Shown: piece by piece, positions 17,224-25,643 of the stretch
Layout of the letters: each line of letters opens with the position of its first letter
Position numbering within the stretch: the stretch's first letter is position 1
DNA from: DAIDKA01 sp036498905
GTDB taxonomy: Bacteria; Pseudomonadota; Gammaproteobacteria; Steroidobacterales; Steroidobacteraceae
DNA: 64,000 bases
NCBI GenBank assembly: GCA_036498905.1
Contig: DASYER010000039.1
Coordinates: 56,996-120,995, forward strand
Direction: 5' to 3'
The notes under the pieces: generated by a model
Databases searched by the model: none
What the model saw: the letters and a program-made list of their open reading frames with translations, nothing else
Told to the model about the DNA's origin: nothing
Made by a program: the position numbers and the translations under genes

Positions 17224-18519
17224 TCAGCCAAAGCGCTTGTCGACGCGGAGGACCTTCTGCTCGGTGCTGCTGCGGGGGGCTGCGGCGTATCCGGCCAGTA
17301 CTTCGTCGATGCGGGCGAAAACCGAACGCAGCACGACCGCATCCGGCAAGTTCGTGATGCGAAAGTGAGTACGGTACGGCACGTTGAAGCTCACCCCCGG
17401 TGCCACCAGCACGTGCTTCTGCTCCAGCAGATCCAGTGCGAAGCGCTGGTCATCGAAGCCCGGCAGATCCGCCGTATCGACCTCGATGAAGGCATACATG
17501 GCGCCCGGTGGCGGTGCCAGGCGCAGGAAACGACTCTGCTCGACCGCGGCGAGTATGGCGCGGCGTGATTCGTATAATCGCCCGCCCGGCATGATGAGCT
17601 CACGGACGCTCTGATAGCCGCCCAGCGCGCTTTGCACGGCCCACTGCGCCGGCACGTTGCTGCACAGGCGCAGGGAGCTCAAAAGCTCCAGCGCCGCCAG
17701 ATAGTCTCCAGCGCCCTTCAGACGGCCGGAGAACACGGCCCAGCCGACGCGGTAGCCACAGGCGCGATACACCTTGGACAGTCCGGAGAGGGTCACGCAC
17801 AGGGTGTCGCGCACCAGGGTAGCCATCGGCACGAACTGCGCGCCGTCATACAGCATCTGGTCATAGATCTCGTCGGTGAAAATCACCAGGCCATGGCGTT
17901 CGGCGATGGCAGCGATCTGCTCGAGCACCGCCCGCGGGTACACCGCGCCGGTCGGATTATTCGGATTGATCACGACGATGGCGCGGGTGCGCGGCGTGAT
18001 CATGGCTTCGATCGCCTGCGGATCGGGCACGAAGCCGTTTTCGGGTCGACACGGGTAGTGCACGGCGCGGCCCCGGTTCAGGGTTACCGCCGCCGTCCAC
18101 AACGGATAGTCCGGGCTCGGAATCAGGACCTCATCGCCCTCGTTGAGCAGCGCCCGCAGCACCAGATCGATCAGCTCGCTGACGCCGTTGCCGATGAACA
18201 CGTCATCGACGGTCACCCCTTGCACACCGCGCGCCTGCTGGTGCATGACAATGGCTTCGCGGGCCGGGAAAATGCCCTTCTGATGCGAATATCCTTCAGA
18301 ATTGGCCAGGTTCTCGATCATCGCCAGACGCAGGATTTCGGGTGTCCGGAAGCCGAACGCGCCGGGGTTGCCGATATTCAGCGAGACGATCTCGTACCCC
18401 TGGCGCTCCATTTCGTGAGCCCGACGGGCGAGCCTGCCGCGGATTTCGTAGCGGACGTGGCGCAGGCCCTCGCTGGGGCGGATGGTCGTAACCGGGGGGG
18501 GTGTCGGGTTCTGGGTCAT
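17224..18519 (-). CDS. alaA: Class I aminotransferase, AlaA-like (alanine transaminase)
   Basis: This 431-residue PLP enzyme is closest in pattern to AlaA-type glutamate–pyruvate aminotransferases. It has GNPGAFGFRTPE, EGYSHQKGIFPAREAI, INPNNPTGAVYP, IFTDEIYDQM and the PLP-lysine region TLSGLSKVYRACGYRVGW, ending with PYRTHFRITNLPD. The start at 18519 gives MTQNPTPPPV; an upstream extension to 18555 is possible but unlike the family. It is divergent from the IclR gene across 143 bases. Confidence 0.85.
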   Translation of the reverse strand: MTQNPTPPPVTTIRPSEGLRHVRYEIRGRLARRAHEMERQGYEIVSLNIGNPGAFGFRTPEILRLAMIENLANSEGYSHQKGIFPAREAIVMHQQARGVQGVTVDDVFIGNGVSELIDLVLRALLNEGDEVLIPSPDYPLWTAAVTLNRGRAVHYPCRPENGFVPDPQAIEAMITPRTRAIVVINPNNPTGAVYPRAVLEQIAAIAERHGLVIFTDEIYDQMLYDGAQFVPMATLVRDTLCVTLSGLSKVYRACGYRVGWAVFSGRLKGAGDYLAALELLSSLRLCSNVPAQWAVQSALGGYQSVRELIMPGGRLYESRRAILAAVEQSRFLRLAPPPGAMYAFIEVDTADLPGFDDQRFALDLLEQKHVLVAPGVSFNVPYRTHFRITNLPDAVVLRSVFARIDEVLAGYAAAPRSSTEQKVLRVDKRFG

Positions 18520-18590
18520 GCCGGGCAGAATAGCGTTTTCGGGCTGGCAGTGCACGGACCCATGTCTCCAAATGGCAACGCAGCATGGGG

Positions 18591-18620
18591 TTGGACAGCG
18601 GGCCTCACCCTTCCTACACT
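18591..18620 (+). promoter_or_regulatory. Candidate promoter for the IclR gene
   Basis: TTGGAC (18591-18596) and TACACT (18615-18620) are spaced by 18 bases in the gap between divergent alaA and the IclR gene; both are partial matches to sigma70 hexamers. Predicted start is near 18627, 36 bases before the ATG. Confidence 0.35.
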
Positions 18621-18662
18621 TCGCGCCCTCGGCGAGTTTTCACTTTCAGGTATTTCAGCCAC

Positions 18663-19445
18663 ATGGATTCGACACGTCCCATTCGCGCCCTGATTCGCGG
18701 CCTCGAGGCTCTTGCGGTGCTCAACCGTCGTAACGGGGCCACGGTCTCCGAAGTCACCAGCGAGATCAAGCTGCCCCGCACCACCACGTACCGCATCCTG
18801 GAGACCTTGAGCGAAGCCGGCTATGTGTTCCGGGACCCGGCCGATGACCGCTACCGCCTGACACTGCTGGTACGCGGTCTGGCGGAGGGATTCGATGACG
18901 AGGCCTGGATTACCCAGATCGGCCGCCCCTGCATCAACGATCTGTGCAAGGACATCGTCTGGCCGGTGACCTTGCTGTCACCGTCGGGAACTTCCATGCT
19001 GATCCGCGACACCACCGATCACGCCAGTCCGCTGGTCGTGGAACGTTTCAACGCCGGTTTCCGCCTGCCGCTGCTGATGAGCGCTTCGGGGCGCGTATAC
19101 CTGGCGTTCTGTCAGTCCGAACACCGCGATGCGCTGCTGGATATCCTCAGCCGCTCCACCCGCGAGGAGGACAAGCTCGCCCGCAGCCGCACCGAGGTCG
19201 AGAAGATACTCGAGCAGACCCGTGAGCTGGGTTACGCCACCGCCGTGCGAACGCGACGGGTCTCCGAGGAAGTGGCAATGTCCGTTCCGGTACTGGTCGG
19301 CGAGCGGGTGCTGGCCGCCATCTCCGTGCGCTTCGCCGCCAGCGCCGTGCCGCTGCGCCTGGCAGTGGAGCGCTTTGTCCCGAAGCTGCTCGATACGGCG
19401 AACGTCATTCGCCAGCGCTTCAGCGCCGCCCATCCGGCCACTTGA
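18663..19445 (+). CDS. IclR-family transcriptional regulator
   Basis: A 260-residue regulator with an N-terminal winged helix-turn-helix (about residues 8-65: IRALIRGLEALAVLNRRNGATVSEV, LPRTTTYRILETLSEAGYV) and a C-terminal IclR effector domain (AFCQSEHRDALLDIL, VAMSVPVLVGERVLAAISVRF). The N-terminal RALIRGLEAL resembles MhpR-type members that respond to aromatic acids, but the ligand cannot be read from sequence. Start ATG at 18663 gives MDSTRPIRAL. Followed after nine bases by etfB, suggesting co-transcription, and divergent from alaA. Confidence 0.88.
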   Translation: MDSTRPIRALIRGLEALAVLNRRNGATVSEVTSEIKLPRTTTYRILETLSEAGYVFRDPADDRYRLTLLVRGLAEGFDDEAWITQIGRPCINDLCKDIVWPVTLLSPSGTSMLIRDTTDHASPLVVERFNAGFRLPLLMSASGRVYLAFCQSEHRDALLDILSRSTREEDKLARSRTEVEKILEQTRELGYATAVRTRRVSEEVAMSVPVLVGERVLAAISVRFAASAVPLRLAVERFVPKLLDTANVIRQRFSAAHPAT

Positions 19446-19454
19446 GGACGGACC

Positions 19455-20213
19455 ATGAAACGCATTCTCGTCGGCATCAAACGGGTCGTGGACTACAACG
19501 TGCGTATCCGCCTCAAGCCCGATGCCACGGGCATCGTCACCGATGGCGTGAAGATGAGCATCAACCCGTTTGACGAAATCGCGCTCGAAGAAGCCCTGCG
19601 CATTCGCGAACGGGGCGCGGCCGAGGAAGTGATCGCCGTCAGCATCGGTACCAGCGAAGCGCAGCAGCAGCTGCGCACGGCGCTGGCAATGGGGGCCGAC
19701 CGGGCCGTCCTCGTTGAAACGCCCGCCGGCGGCGCGCCGATCGAGCCGCTGGTGGCCGCGAACCTGCTGCTGAAACTGGTCGAGCGCGAGCAACCGATGC
19801 TGGTCATCCTCGGCAAACAGGCCATCGATGACGACAACAGCCAGACGGGCCAGATCCTGGCTGCGCTGTGGAATCGTCCCCAGGCGACTTTTGCCTCCAA
19901 GCTCGAACTGAGCGGCGAGGTGGCGCGGGTGACCCGTGAAGTCGATGCCGGACTTGAGACGCTCGAGGTGGATCTGCCGGCGGTGGTGACCACCGACCTG
20001 CGCCTGAACGAGCCGCGATACGTCAAGCTGCCGGACATCATGAAGGCCAAGAAAAAGCCACTTGAGGTGCTGTCGGTGGGCACGCTTGGCGTTTCACTCA
20101 CCCCTGCCACGAAGGTGGTCCGTTTTGAGCCGCCGCCCCAGCGCCAGAAAGGCGTAATGGTCAAGGATGCCGCCGAGCTGGTGGCGGCACTGCACAGCAA
20201 GGGGCTGGTATGA
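19455..20213 (+). CDS. etfB: Electron transfer flavoprotein beta subunit (EtfB)
   Basis: EtfB binds AMP and, with EtfA, carries electrons from acyl-CoA dehydrogenases to the quinone pool via ETF dehydrogenase. The 252-residue protein starts MKRILVGIKRVVDYNVRIRL and has INPFDEIALEEALRIRE, GKQAIDDDNSQTGQILAAL and the signature VDAGLETLEVDLPAVVTTDLRLNEPRYVKLPDIMKAKKK. A GAGGA ribosome site precedes the ATG. Overlaps etfA by four bases. Confidence 0.97.
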   Translation: MKRILVGIKRVVDYNVRIRLKPDATGIVTDGVKMSINPFDEIALEEALRIRERGAAEEVIAVSIGTSEAQQQLRTALAMGADRAVLVETPAGGAPIEPLVAANLLLKLVEREQPMLVILGKQAIDDDNSQTGQILAALWNRPQATFASKLELSGEVARVTREVDAGLETLEVDLPAVVTTDLRLNEPRYVKLPDIMKAKKKPLEVLSVGTLGVSLTPATKVVRFEPPPQRQKGVMVKDAAELVAALHSKGLV

Positions 20214-21154
20214 GCCGGGTGCTGATCATCGCCGAGCACGATGGCGTTCACCTGAATCCGGGCACCGCCAAGTGCGTGACCTGTGCGAGTGCCCTGGCCG
20301 GCGCCTCCGTCACGGTTGCCGTGCTGGCCCGCGATCCGGGTCCCGTTGCCACGCAGGCGGCCGCGTTGTCCGGGGTGGCCCGGGTCCTGTCGATTGCGAA
20401 CCCGGCCAATGAACACCCCATGGCGGCGGTGCTGGCACCCCAGATCGCCACCCTCGCGACGGAGTTCAGCCACGTCCTGGGGCCGGCTACGACCTTCGGC
20501 AAGGACCTGATGCCACGGGTCGCTGCCTTGCTGGGGGCACCGCAGATCAGTGACATCATGGCAATTGAGAGCGCCACGCGCTTCCGCCGGCCGGTCTACG
20601 CCGGCAATGCCATCGTCACGGTCGAGGTGACCGCGGCAGGCCCCATCGTGGGCACCGTGCGTACGGCCTCATTTTCGGCCGCCGCCGCCGGCGGCAGCCC
20701 GGCGGCGATTGAGTCGGCCAGTCCCGCCGTCGATTTGCCGACCCATACGCGCTTTGTCGCGGTTTCGGCTCCAAGCTCCGACCGTCCGGACCTGCAGACC
20801 GCGAGACGGGTCGTCTCCGGCGGACGAGCGCTGGGCAGTGCCGAAGGCTTCAAACTCATGTTCACCCTCGCCGACCAGCTCGGAGCGGCGGTGGGCGCAT
20901 CGCGGGCCGCCGTGGACGCCGGATTCGCGCCCAATGAGCTGCAGGTTGGGCAGACCGGCAAGATCATCGCCCCGGAGCTGTATATCGCGATCGGTATTTC
21001 GGGGGCGATTCAGCATCTCACGGGCATCAAGGATGCCCGCACGATTGTCGCCATCAACAAGGACGCCGAGGCGCCTATCTTCGAGGTGGCCGATTACGGT
21101 CTGGTCGGCGACCTGTTCGAGATCGTGCCGGAGCTGGGCAAGCTGCTGAAGTGA
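20210..21154 (+). CDS. etfA: Electron transfer flavoprotein alpha subunit (EtfA)
   Basis: EtfA holds the redox-active FAD. The 314-residue protein has the N-terminal domain MSRVLIIAEHDGVHLNPGTAKCVTCA and the C-terminal FAD domain with VVSGGRALGSAEGFKLMFTLAD, LGAAVGASRAAVDAGFAPNELQVGQTGKIIAPELYIAIGISGAIQHLTGIKDARTIVAINKDAEAPIFEVADYGLVGDLFEIVPEL. Normal length and intact. It ends two bases from the convergent peroxiredoxin stop. Confidence 0.97.
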   Translation: MSRVLIIAEHDGVHLNPGTAKCVTCASALAGASVTVAVLARDPGPVATQAAALSGVARVLSIANPANEHPMAAVLAPQIATLATEFSHVLGPATTFGKDLMPRVAALLGAPQISDIMAIESATRFRRPVYAGNAIVTVEVTAAGPIVGTVRTASFSAAAAGGSPAAIESASPAVDLPTHTRFVAVSAPSSDRPDLQTARRVVSGGRALGSAEGFKLMFTLADQLGAAVGASRAAVDAGFAPNELQVGQTGKIIAPELYIAIGISGAIQHLTGIKDARTIVAINKDAEAPIFEVADYGLVGDLFEIVPELGKLLK

Positions 21155-21155
21155 A

Positions 21156-21638
21156 TTACAGCGCTGCCAGCACGTGCTCGGCAGCGGAGACCTTGAACTC
21201 CCCGGCCGCTTCCACGAATACCTGCTTGGCAACCCCGTCCTCGACGATAATGGCAAAGCGCTGACTGCGCTCGCCCATGCCAAAACCGCGTGCGTCCAGG
21301 GCCAGGCCCAGGGCCCTGGCATAGTCGCCATTGCCATCGGCCAGCATCAGCACCTTGTCGCCGACGTTGGAGTGCTTGCCCCAGGCGCCCATGACGAACA
21401 CATCATTCACGGCAAAACAGGCGACGGTATCCACGCCCTTCGCCTTGAACTGATCGGCCAGCTGCACAAATCCGGGCAGATGCTTGGCGTCACAGGTGGG
21501 TGTGAAGGCGCCGGGCACCGCAAACAGAACCACCTTCTTGCCCTTGAAGAGCTCCTCGGTGGTGACATCGCGACGACCCTCTGCGGTGGCCGCCTTGAAC
21601 GTCCCGGAGGGCATCCGTTCGCCAGCTTTGATACTCAT
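21156..21638 (-). CDS. Peroxiredoxin, Prx5/redoxin type
   Basis: A 160-residue thiol peroxidase of the Prx5 group, reducing peroxides with glutathione or a thioredoxin-type donor. The peroxidatic Cys is Cys49 in VPGAFTPTCDAKHLPGF, the active-site Arg lies further on, and the family region FAVNDVFVMGAWG is present. No other Cys matches a resolving position except in TVACFAVND, as is common for glutathione-dependent members. It begins nine bases after the TPR gene stop, so it may be the last gene of the tonB-exbBD transcript. Confidence 0.92.
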   Translation of the reverse strand: MSIKAGERMPSGTFKAATAEGRRDVTTEELFKGKKVVLFAVPGAFTPTCDAKHLPGFVQLADQFKAKGVDTVACFAVNDVFVMGAWGKHSNVGDKVLMLADGNGDYARALGLALDARGFGMGERSQRFAIIVEDGVAKQVFVEAAGEFKVSAAEHVLAAL

Positions 21639-21647
21639 AGGCTGCTC

Positions 21648-22886
21648 TTATCCGGCCTTCGCGTGCAGGGCCCACAGGGTCGCCAGACGCTCCAGGATCG
21701 GATCGCCCTTGACCTGTTTGAAGGTCTTCACGGCCGCATCCTTGTCACCACCCTTGAGCTGGGAGATTCCCAGCAGCAGGCGGGCATCGGTCGCGTCCGC
21801 CGTCGTCGTGCCCTTCGCCAGGCCCGCCGAGATGTCCTTTGAGGCCTTGGCGTAGTCGCCATAACCGAAGTAGCCGATACCCACGCCTACCAGCTTGTCG
21901 CCAGTGGCGGCGTTGCCGGCATCCGCCTCGGTCTTCGCCAGCGTGGGCTGGTCGGTAGCGGCCTGCTTCTTGGCCGAATCCAGCAAGTGCGAGTTGCGGT
22001 TCTGATCGGCCTTCTCGGTAAACGCGTTGGCGGCGAAGCCCTTGGTCAGGACCGAGACGGCCTCACCCGGTGATCCGGTTGCCAGCGCCAGCTGTGCCAT
22101 TTCCGCATAGTCCGAACCACGCTTCAGCACACCCACGTCAGCGGACAGGCGATACACCTGCAGCAGCTGTTTGTCGTTCAGTTTGCCGTGATACAGGGTG
22201 TCCATGAGGTTGGACCAGTAGTCCGGCATCGGATGGTAGGTGACGAGCAGTTCGAGCCAGTGCGTCTGGCCTGCGTCATCCTCCAGCTTGGTCGAGGAGT
22301 CGTAGCCGATTCGCAGGACTTCCTCGCTGGGTGACTGACCGGCCTTGATCTGTTCATCGACCATGCCGTGCACGAATTTTTCGGTGCCCTTGTAGTCTTT
22401 CTTCAGGTAGTAAGCCTGCGCCACGACCAGCTGCACCTGTGCGTTTCCGTACCCATCCTTGATGGCGCGGGTACCGAACTGGATGGCCTTGTCGTAGTTC
22501 ATCAACTGGTTGTTGAGGATTGCCGCCGTGACGACGCGCTTCTTCAGCTCATCGGCAGGCATGTACTTCGAGGCGATGATGGTCTCCAGGGCCCCTTCGG
22601 CCTCCGGATACTTCTTCAGGCCCGCGTAAGCATTGACGGCCAGTTCGTTCATGACGTAGTCGTCGTACTCGTTCTTCTTGGTATCGGCCTTGACCTTCTC
22701 CAGGTCCGTCAGCGCCTCGTCGTACTTCTTCTCCGCCAGCGCCTGCTGCGCCGCCTTCAGATTCTTACCGGCGGCGGCAGTGACCTGGCCCTTGGGCGGT
22801 GCCGCATCTTCGGCCAGCGCCACCACCATGCTTCCCAGGCCTACCGTTACGGCAGCGGCGAGGGCAAATTTCGCAACTTTGTTCAT
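21648..22886 (-). CDS. Secreted TPR-repeat protein of the tonB-exbBD cluster
   Basis: A 412-residue protein with a cleavable signal (MNKVAKFALAAAVTVGLGSMVVALA, cleavage before EDAAPP) and several tetratricopeptide-like repeats (GKNLKAAQQALAEKKYDEALTDLEKVK; YAGLKKYPEAEGALETII; LLLGISQLKGGDKDAAVKTFKQVK). It is likely periplasmic. The ATG at 22886 was chosen because it starts the signal peptide. It follows the second exbD by 22 bases; similar TPR genes often accompany TonB systems, but its function is unknown to me. It may scaffold periplasmic partners of TonB. Confidence 0.8.
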   Translation of the reverse strand: MNKVAKFALAAAVTVGLGSMVVALAEDAAPPKGQVTAAAGKNLKAAQQALAEKKYDEALTDLEKVKADTKKNEYDDYVMNELAVNAYAGLKKYPEAEGALETIIASKYMPADELKKRVVTAAILNNQLMNYDKAIQFGTRAIKDGYGNAQVQLVVAQAYYLKKDYKGTEKFVHGMVDEQIKAGQSPSEEVLRIGYDSSTKLEDDAGQTHWLELLVTYHPMPDYWSNLMDTLYHGKLNDKQLLQVYRLSADVGVLKRGSDYAEMAQLALATGSPGEAVSVLTKGFAANAFTEKADQNRNSHLLDSAKKQAATDQPTLAKTEADAGNAATGDKLVGVGIGYFGYGDYAKASKDISAGLAKGTTTADATDARLLLGISQLKGGDKDAAVKTFKQVKGDPILERLATLWALHAKAG

Positions 22887-22908
22887 GATTCTTGTATAAC
22901 CAGATGAA

Positions 22909-23337
22909 TTACTGACTGAATTCGGCCACATTGACGAATCCGATTCGCTTCATGTGATTGCGCTGTGCGGCGGCCAGCACTTTCGCAACCACGTCATATT
23001 TGGCGCGCCGGTCCGGGCGCATGTGAATCTCGGGCTGCGGATCCTTGACGGCATCTGTCTGGAAGTACCCCTCCAGCGTCTTCATGTCCGGAACCGTGTT
23101 ACCGTCCCAGACGATCGTGCCGTCCGAATAGATCTCCAGGTCGATGACCTCGGGTTGAACCACATTCGGTGGCGGCGGCGGCGCATTGGGATTCGGCATG
23201 TCCAGCTTCACAGCATGGTTCATGACGGGCAGTGTGAGGATGAGCATGACGACGAGCACCAGCATCACGTCGATCAACGGCGTGGTGTTGATGTCACAAA
23301 TCGCATCGCCGTCGCTTTCGCCTACTGACATTGACAT
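22909..23337 (-). CDS. exbD2: ExbD/TolR-type biopolymer transport protein, second copy
   Basis: A 142-residue ExbD-family subunit of the proton-driven TonB motor. The single transmembrane helix carries the essential Asp: INTTPLIDVMLVLVVMLILTLPV, then a periplasmic domain (DLEIYSDGTIVWDGNTV, PQPEIHMRPDRRAKYDVVAKVLAAAQRN) with a Pro-rich linker. It lies 21 bases after the first exbD; the two differ in linker and tail, so they are diverged paralogues rather than a recent duplication. Confidence 0.93.
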   Translation of the reverse strand: MSMSVGESDGDAICDINTTPLIDVMLVLVVMLILTLPVMNHAVKLDMPNPNAPPPPPNVVQPEVIDLEIYSDGTIVWDGNTVPDMKTLEGYFQTDAVKDPQPEIHMRPDRRAKYDVVAKVLAAAQRNHMKRIGFVNVAEFSQ

Positions 23338-23358
23338 GGTCGGGAATCTCCTAGGCTC

Positions 23359-23820
23359 TTAGCGCACTTGGGCCTGGTTGGCGATGCTCTCGGCGAGGGA
23401 AGTCGCATCAGGCTGGGTGATGAACCCGACTTTGACAATTCCGCCACGCTGGATCGCGTATAGGACACGACCGACGGACTGGAACAAGGCGTCCTTGTCG
23501 GCGCGAATATGGATTTCAGGCTGCGGCTTCACCACGGCCTTGTCCTTGATCTTGTTGATCAGTTCCTGCGAATCCGCCACCTTCGCGTTGTTCCAGTAAA
23601 TATCGCCGTTGGCCGTCACCGCGATAACGATGTTCTCAGGCTTGGTCTGCGTCGCGACATTGGCCGCGTCCGGCAGATTCACATTGATCCGCTTGTTAAT
23701 CACCGGGACCGTGATCAGAAAGATGATCAGCAGCACGAGCATCACATCGACCAGCGGAGTCGTGTTGATCGTGGAGTTGAGGGCCTGGTCCTCACCATCC
23801 AGCTGTACGTTCATTGACAT
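23359..23820 (-). CDS. exbD1: ExbD/TolR-type biopolymer transport protein, first copy
   Basis: A 153-residue ExbD-family protein with the motor Asp in INTTPLVDVMLVLLIIFLITVPV and the periplasmic region NIVIAVTANGDIYWNNAKVADSQELINKI and PQPEIHIRADKDALFQSVGRVLYAIQRGG. It starts 18 bases after the T-tract of an intrinsic terminator that separates it from exbB, so its expression relative to exbB is probably reduced by partial termination. Confidence 0.94.
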   Translation of the reverse strand: MSMNVQLDGEDQALNSTINTTPLVDVMLVLLIIFLITVPVINKRINVNLPDAANVATQTKPENIVIAVTANGDIYWNNAKVADSQELINKIKDKAVVKPQPEIHIRADKDALFQSVGRVLYAIQRGGIVKVGFITQPDATSLAESIANQAQVR

Positions 23821-23838
23821 GTCAGGTTACCTGCCGCG

Positions 23839-23863
23839 AAAAAGCCGGGGCTTGCGCCCCGGC
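23839..23863 (-). terminator. Intrinsic terminator between exbB and exbD1
   Basis: On the minus strand GCCGGGGC-GCAA-GCCCCGGC is a perfect 8-bp GC stem with a GNRA-type tetraloop, followed directly by TTTTT. It begins 32 bases after the exbB stop and ends 18 bases before the exbD1 ATG, inside an otherwise collinear operon. Confidence 0.88.
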
Positions 23864-23894
23864 GGGTATGCGATTGCGGAGACGCGAATCGCAA

Positions 23895-24641
23895 TTACTT
23901 GCGGACAGCAGCAGCAGCCGGGGCAGCGGCAGCCGGGCGACTGGTGCCGTCAGCGCCGCCGACGCGGGCGCCACCGACCAGGTAGGCATGCACGTCCGCA
24001 GCGAAGTTGCGCAGATTTTCCTGCAGGCCCTTGTTGCGGCCAACCAGCCAGTTGTAACCCATCACGGCCGGAACGGCGACGAACAGGCCGATGGCGGTCA
24101 TCATCAGGGCCTCGCCGACGGGGCCGGCGACGCGATCGATGCTGGGCTGACCCGACACACCGATGGCGATCAGCGCCTTGATGATGCCGACGACCGTGCC
24201 GAACAGACCGATGAACGGTGCGGTTGATCCGACCGTGGCGAGAAAGCCCAGGCCACCCTGCAGGCTGCCGTTCACGTTCGACACCGAGCGCTGCAGCGAC
24301 ATGGTGATCCACTCGTGCAGGTCGATGCGGTCCGTCAGACGACCGTCATGATGGGCCGCGGCGCGCAGACCCTCTTCTACGATCGCCCGATACGGATCGT
24401 TCTTCTTCAGACGCTCGACGCCGTCCTTCAACGAGGGCGAAGTCCAGAAGGTCTTCTCGACCGCCTTGTAAGAGGCCGACAGCTTATGCTGATCCCACAA
24501 CTTGGTCAGCATGATGTACCAGGACAGGAAGGACATGATGGCCAGGAGGGCCAGCACTGCGTGTGACAGCGGATCATGGTTAGTGATCAGTGCCATCGGT
24601 CCGTAAGCATTTTGGGCAGAAGTTGTTGCGGCGTTTTCCAT
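23895..24641 (-). CDS. exbB: ExbB/TolQ-type proton channel protein
   Basis: ExbB forms the pentameric inner-membrane channel that, with ExbD, powers TonB. The 248-residue protein has three transmembrane helices (LSHAVLALLAIMSFLSWYIML; GLGFLATVGSTAPFIGLFGTVVGIIKALI; ALMMTAIGLFVAVPAVMGYNWLV) with the conserved GSTAPFIGLFGTVVGI motif, and ends in an Ala/Pro-rich tail. The ATG at 24641 (MENAATTSAQN) has GAGGAAAC upstream; the open frame could extend 19 codons without support. It follows tonB by 69 bases. Confidence 0.95.
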   Translation of the reverse strand: MENAATTSAQNAYGPMALITNHDPLSHAVLALLAIMSFLSWYIMLTKLWDQHKLSASYKAVEKTFWTSPSLKDGVERLKKNDPYRAIVEEGLRAAAHHDGRLTDRIDLHEWITMSLQRSVSNVNGSLQGGLGFLATVGSTAPFIGLFGTVVGIIKALIAIGVSGQPSIDRVAGPVGEALMMTAIGLFVAVPAVMGYNWLVGRNKGLQENLRNFAADVHAYLVGGARVGGADGTSRPAAAAPAAAAVRK

Positions 24642-24710
24642 AGTTTCCTCGTCTGAGATCGGCATGGATGCCTTCAACAGGCATCCAGATGAAGTCAATC
24701 AGTTAGTCAA

Positions 24711-25337
24711 TCATTGTAGTTGGAATTTTACTGACAGGTTCGAGCAGCCCTCCACCGGCTTGCCGTCGACTGTCCCGGGCTTCATGCGCTCCTGGGAGCC
24801 CAACCGCACGGCGGCCTCATCCAGTCTTGATGAGCCGGACGATTTCTGCACTGCGGGCGCACCACTCAACTTGCCGTCGGCTCCCCAGCAATACTTGATC
24901 AGTACCGTACCGGTCTCGTTCATACGGATCGACGTCGGCGGATAGAAGTTCGCCGGATCCAGTTTGACGAGAGCCTGCGCAGCGGTGCGCACCACGGCCT
25001 TCGGCGCGGGCGGCGGCGGCGCCTCGACATGCTTGGTGGTCGTATTGGTAATCGCAGTCGAGGTTGCCTCGACCGGGATGTTGATCGTGACATCCGGCGG
25101 CGGAATCTCGACCGGCGGACGCTCCATCTTCGGCGGCGGCGGCGGCGGCGGCGCATCGCGCTGCTTCACGTCCTGCACGATGGTGGTCTGCAGCGGGGGT
25201 TCTACCGAATGGATGATTCGTGTGGCCAGACCTGACTCGAAGAGATAGATCAGCCCGATATGGATGATGATGATCGCGACCAAAAACAGGGCGCGCTGGG
25301 AAAAGAACGAAGTGTCGTGTCTTGCGTAGGCAGCCAT
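24711..25337 (-). CDS. tonB: TonB energy-transducing protein
   Basis: TonB spans the periplasm to energise outer-membrane transporters. The 208-residue protein has an N-terminal signal anchor (ALFLVAIIIIHIGLIYLFESG), a Pro-rich spacer with PPPPPPPKMERPPVEIPPP, and a C-terminal TonB domain (YPPTSIRMNETGTVLIKYCWGADGKLSG, SSRLDEAAVRL). The domain carries two Cys (KYCWGADG and VEGCSNLS), possibly a disulfide. The ATG at 25337 was chosen because the upstream 34 codons are unlike TonB. First gene of tonB-exbB-exbD1-exbD2. Confidence 0.92.
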   Translation of the reverse strand: MAAYARHDTSFFSQRALFLVAIIIIHIGLIYLFESGLATRIIHSVEPPLQTTIVQDVKQRDAPPPPPPPKMERPPVEIPPPDVTINIPVEATSTAITNTTTKHVEAPPPPAPKAVVRTAAQALVKLDPANFYPPTSIRMNETGTVLIKYCWGADGKLSGAPAVQKSSGSSRLDEAAVRLGSQERMKPGTVDGKPVEGCSNLSVKFQLQ

Positions 25338-25484
25338 ACTCGTTGTCGTAATGTCGTTACCGATCCAGCTGACGGGCAGTTTGTCGAGCCTCGAAACGTA
25401 AACACGTTTGGCGTTGCGCGCAAGCCCGTCCCGGACCAAATTTTCGAACCGTCAGTACTTGCACTGCCGGCCGGTTGTGTTCTG

Positions 25485-25520
25485 GTGCCCGATCTGCCTG
25501 GTTGATCAGGCATCGGGCAC
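25485..25520. repeat. Inverted repeat (14-bp stem, two-base bulge)
   Basis: GTGCCCGA and TCGGGCAC form the outer 8-bp arms and TGCCTG/CAGGCA the inner 6-bp arms, with a bulged TC and a six-base loop (GTTGAT). There is no T-tract on either side, so it is not a standard terminator. It lies about 150 bases upstream of the tonB start and could be a leader-RNA structure. Confidence 0.55.
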
Positions 25521-25560
25521 TGGTCCGAAACGCATTCCCCCGGGTTTTATTCAAGAAAGC

Positions 25561-25584
25561 TTATCAACGACCGGTCGCTGATAA
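25561..25584. promoter_or_regulatory. 24-base palindrome, candidate operator or weak ilvD terminator
   Basis: The half-sites TTATCAACGACC and GGTCGCTGATAA are reverse complements except at one position. With no spacer it looks like a dimer-binding operator. As RNA on the minus strand it could fold with a six-base loop and is followed by GCTTTCTTG, a poor T-tract, 60 bases after the ilvD stop, so weak termination is the alternative. Confidence 0.45.
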
Positions 25585-25643
25585 CTCAACTGTAACTGTC
25601 GCGACGCACACTGACAACTAGATCTACACAATGTGCTCTCTCC

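Larger units (their letters stand above)
25338..25643. other. 306-base gap upstream of tonB with two inverted repeats
   Basis: This stretch separates ilvD from tonB, both on the minus strand, and should hold the tonB promoter. Two symmetrical elements are visible: a 24-base near-perfect palindrome at 25561-25584 and a hairpin at 25485-25520. No open frame with family resemblance is seen and I could not assign firm promoter hexamers. Confidence 0.5.

Noticed and set aside
25485..25520. Intrinsic terminator for ilvD at the bulged hairpin
   Set aside because: The stem is strong but has no T-tract on either strand and lies more than 120 bases after the ilvD stop; listed only as an inverted repeat.
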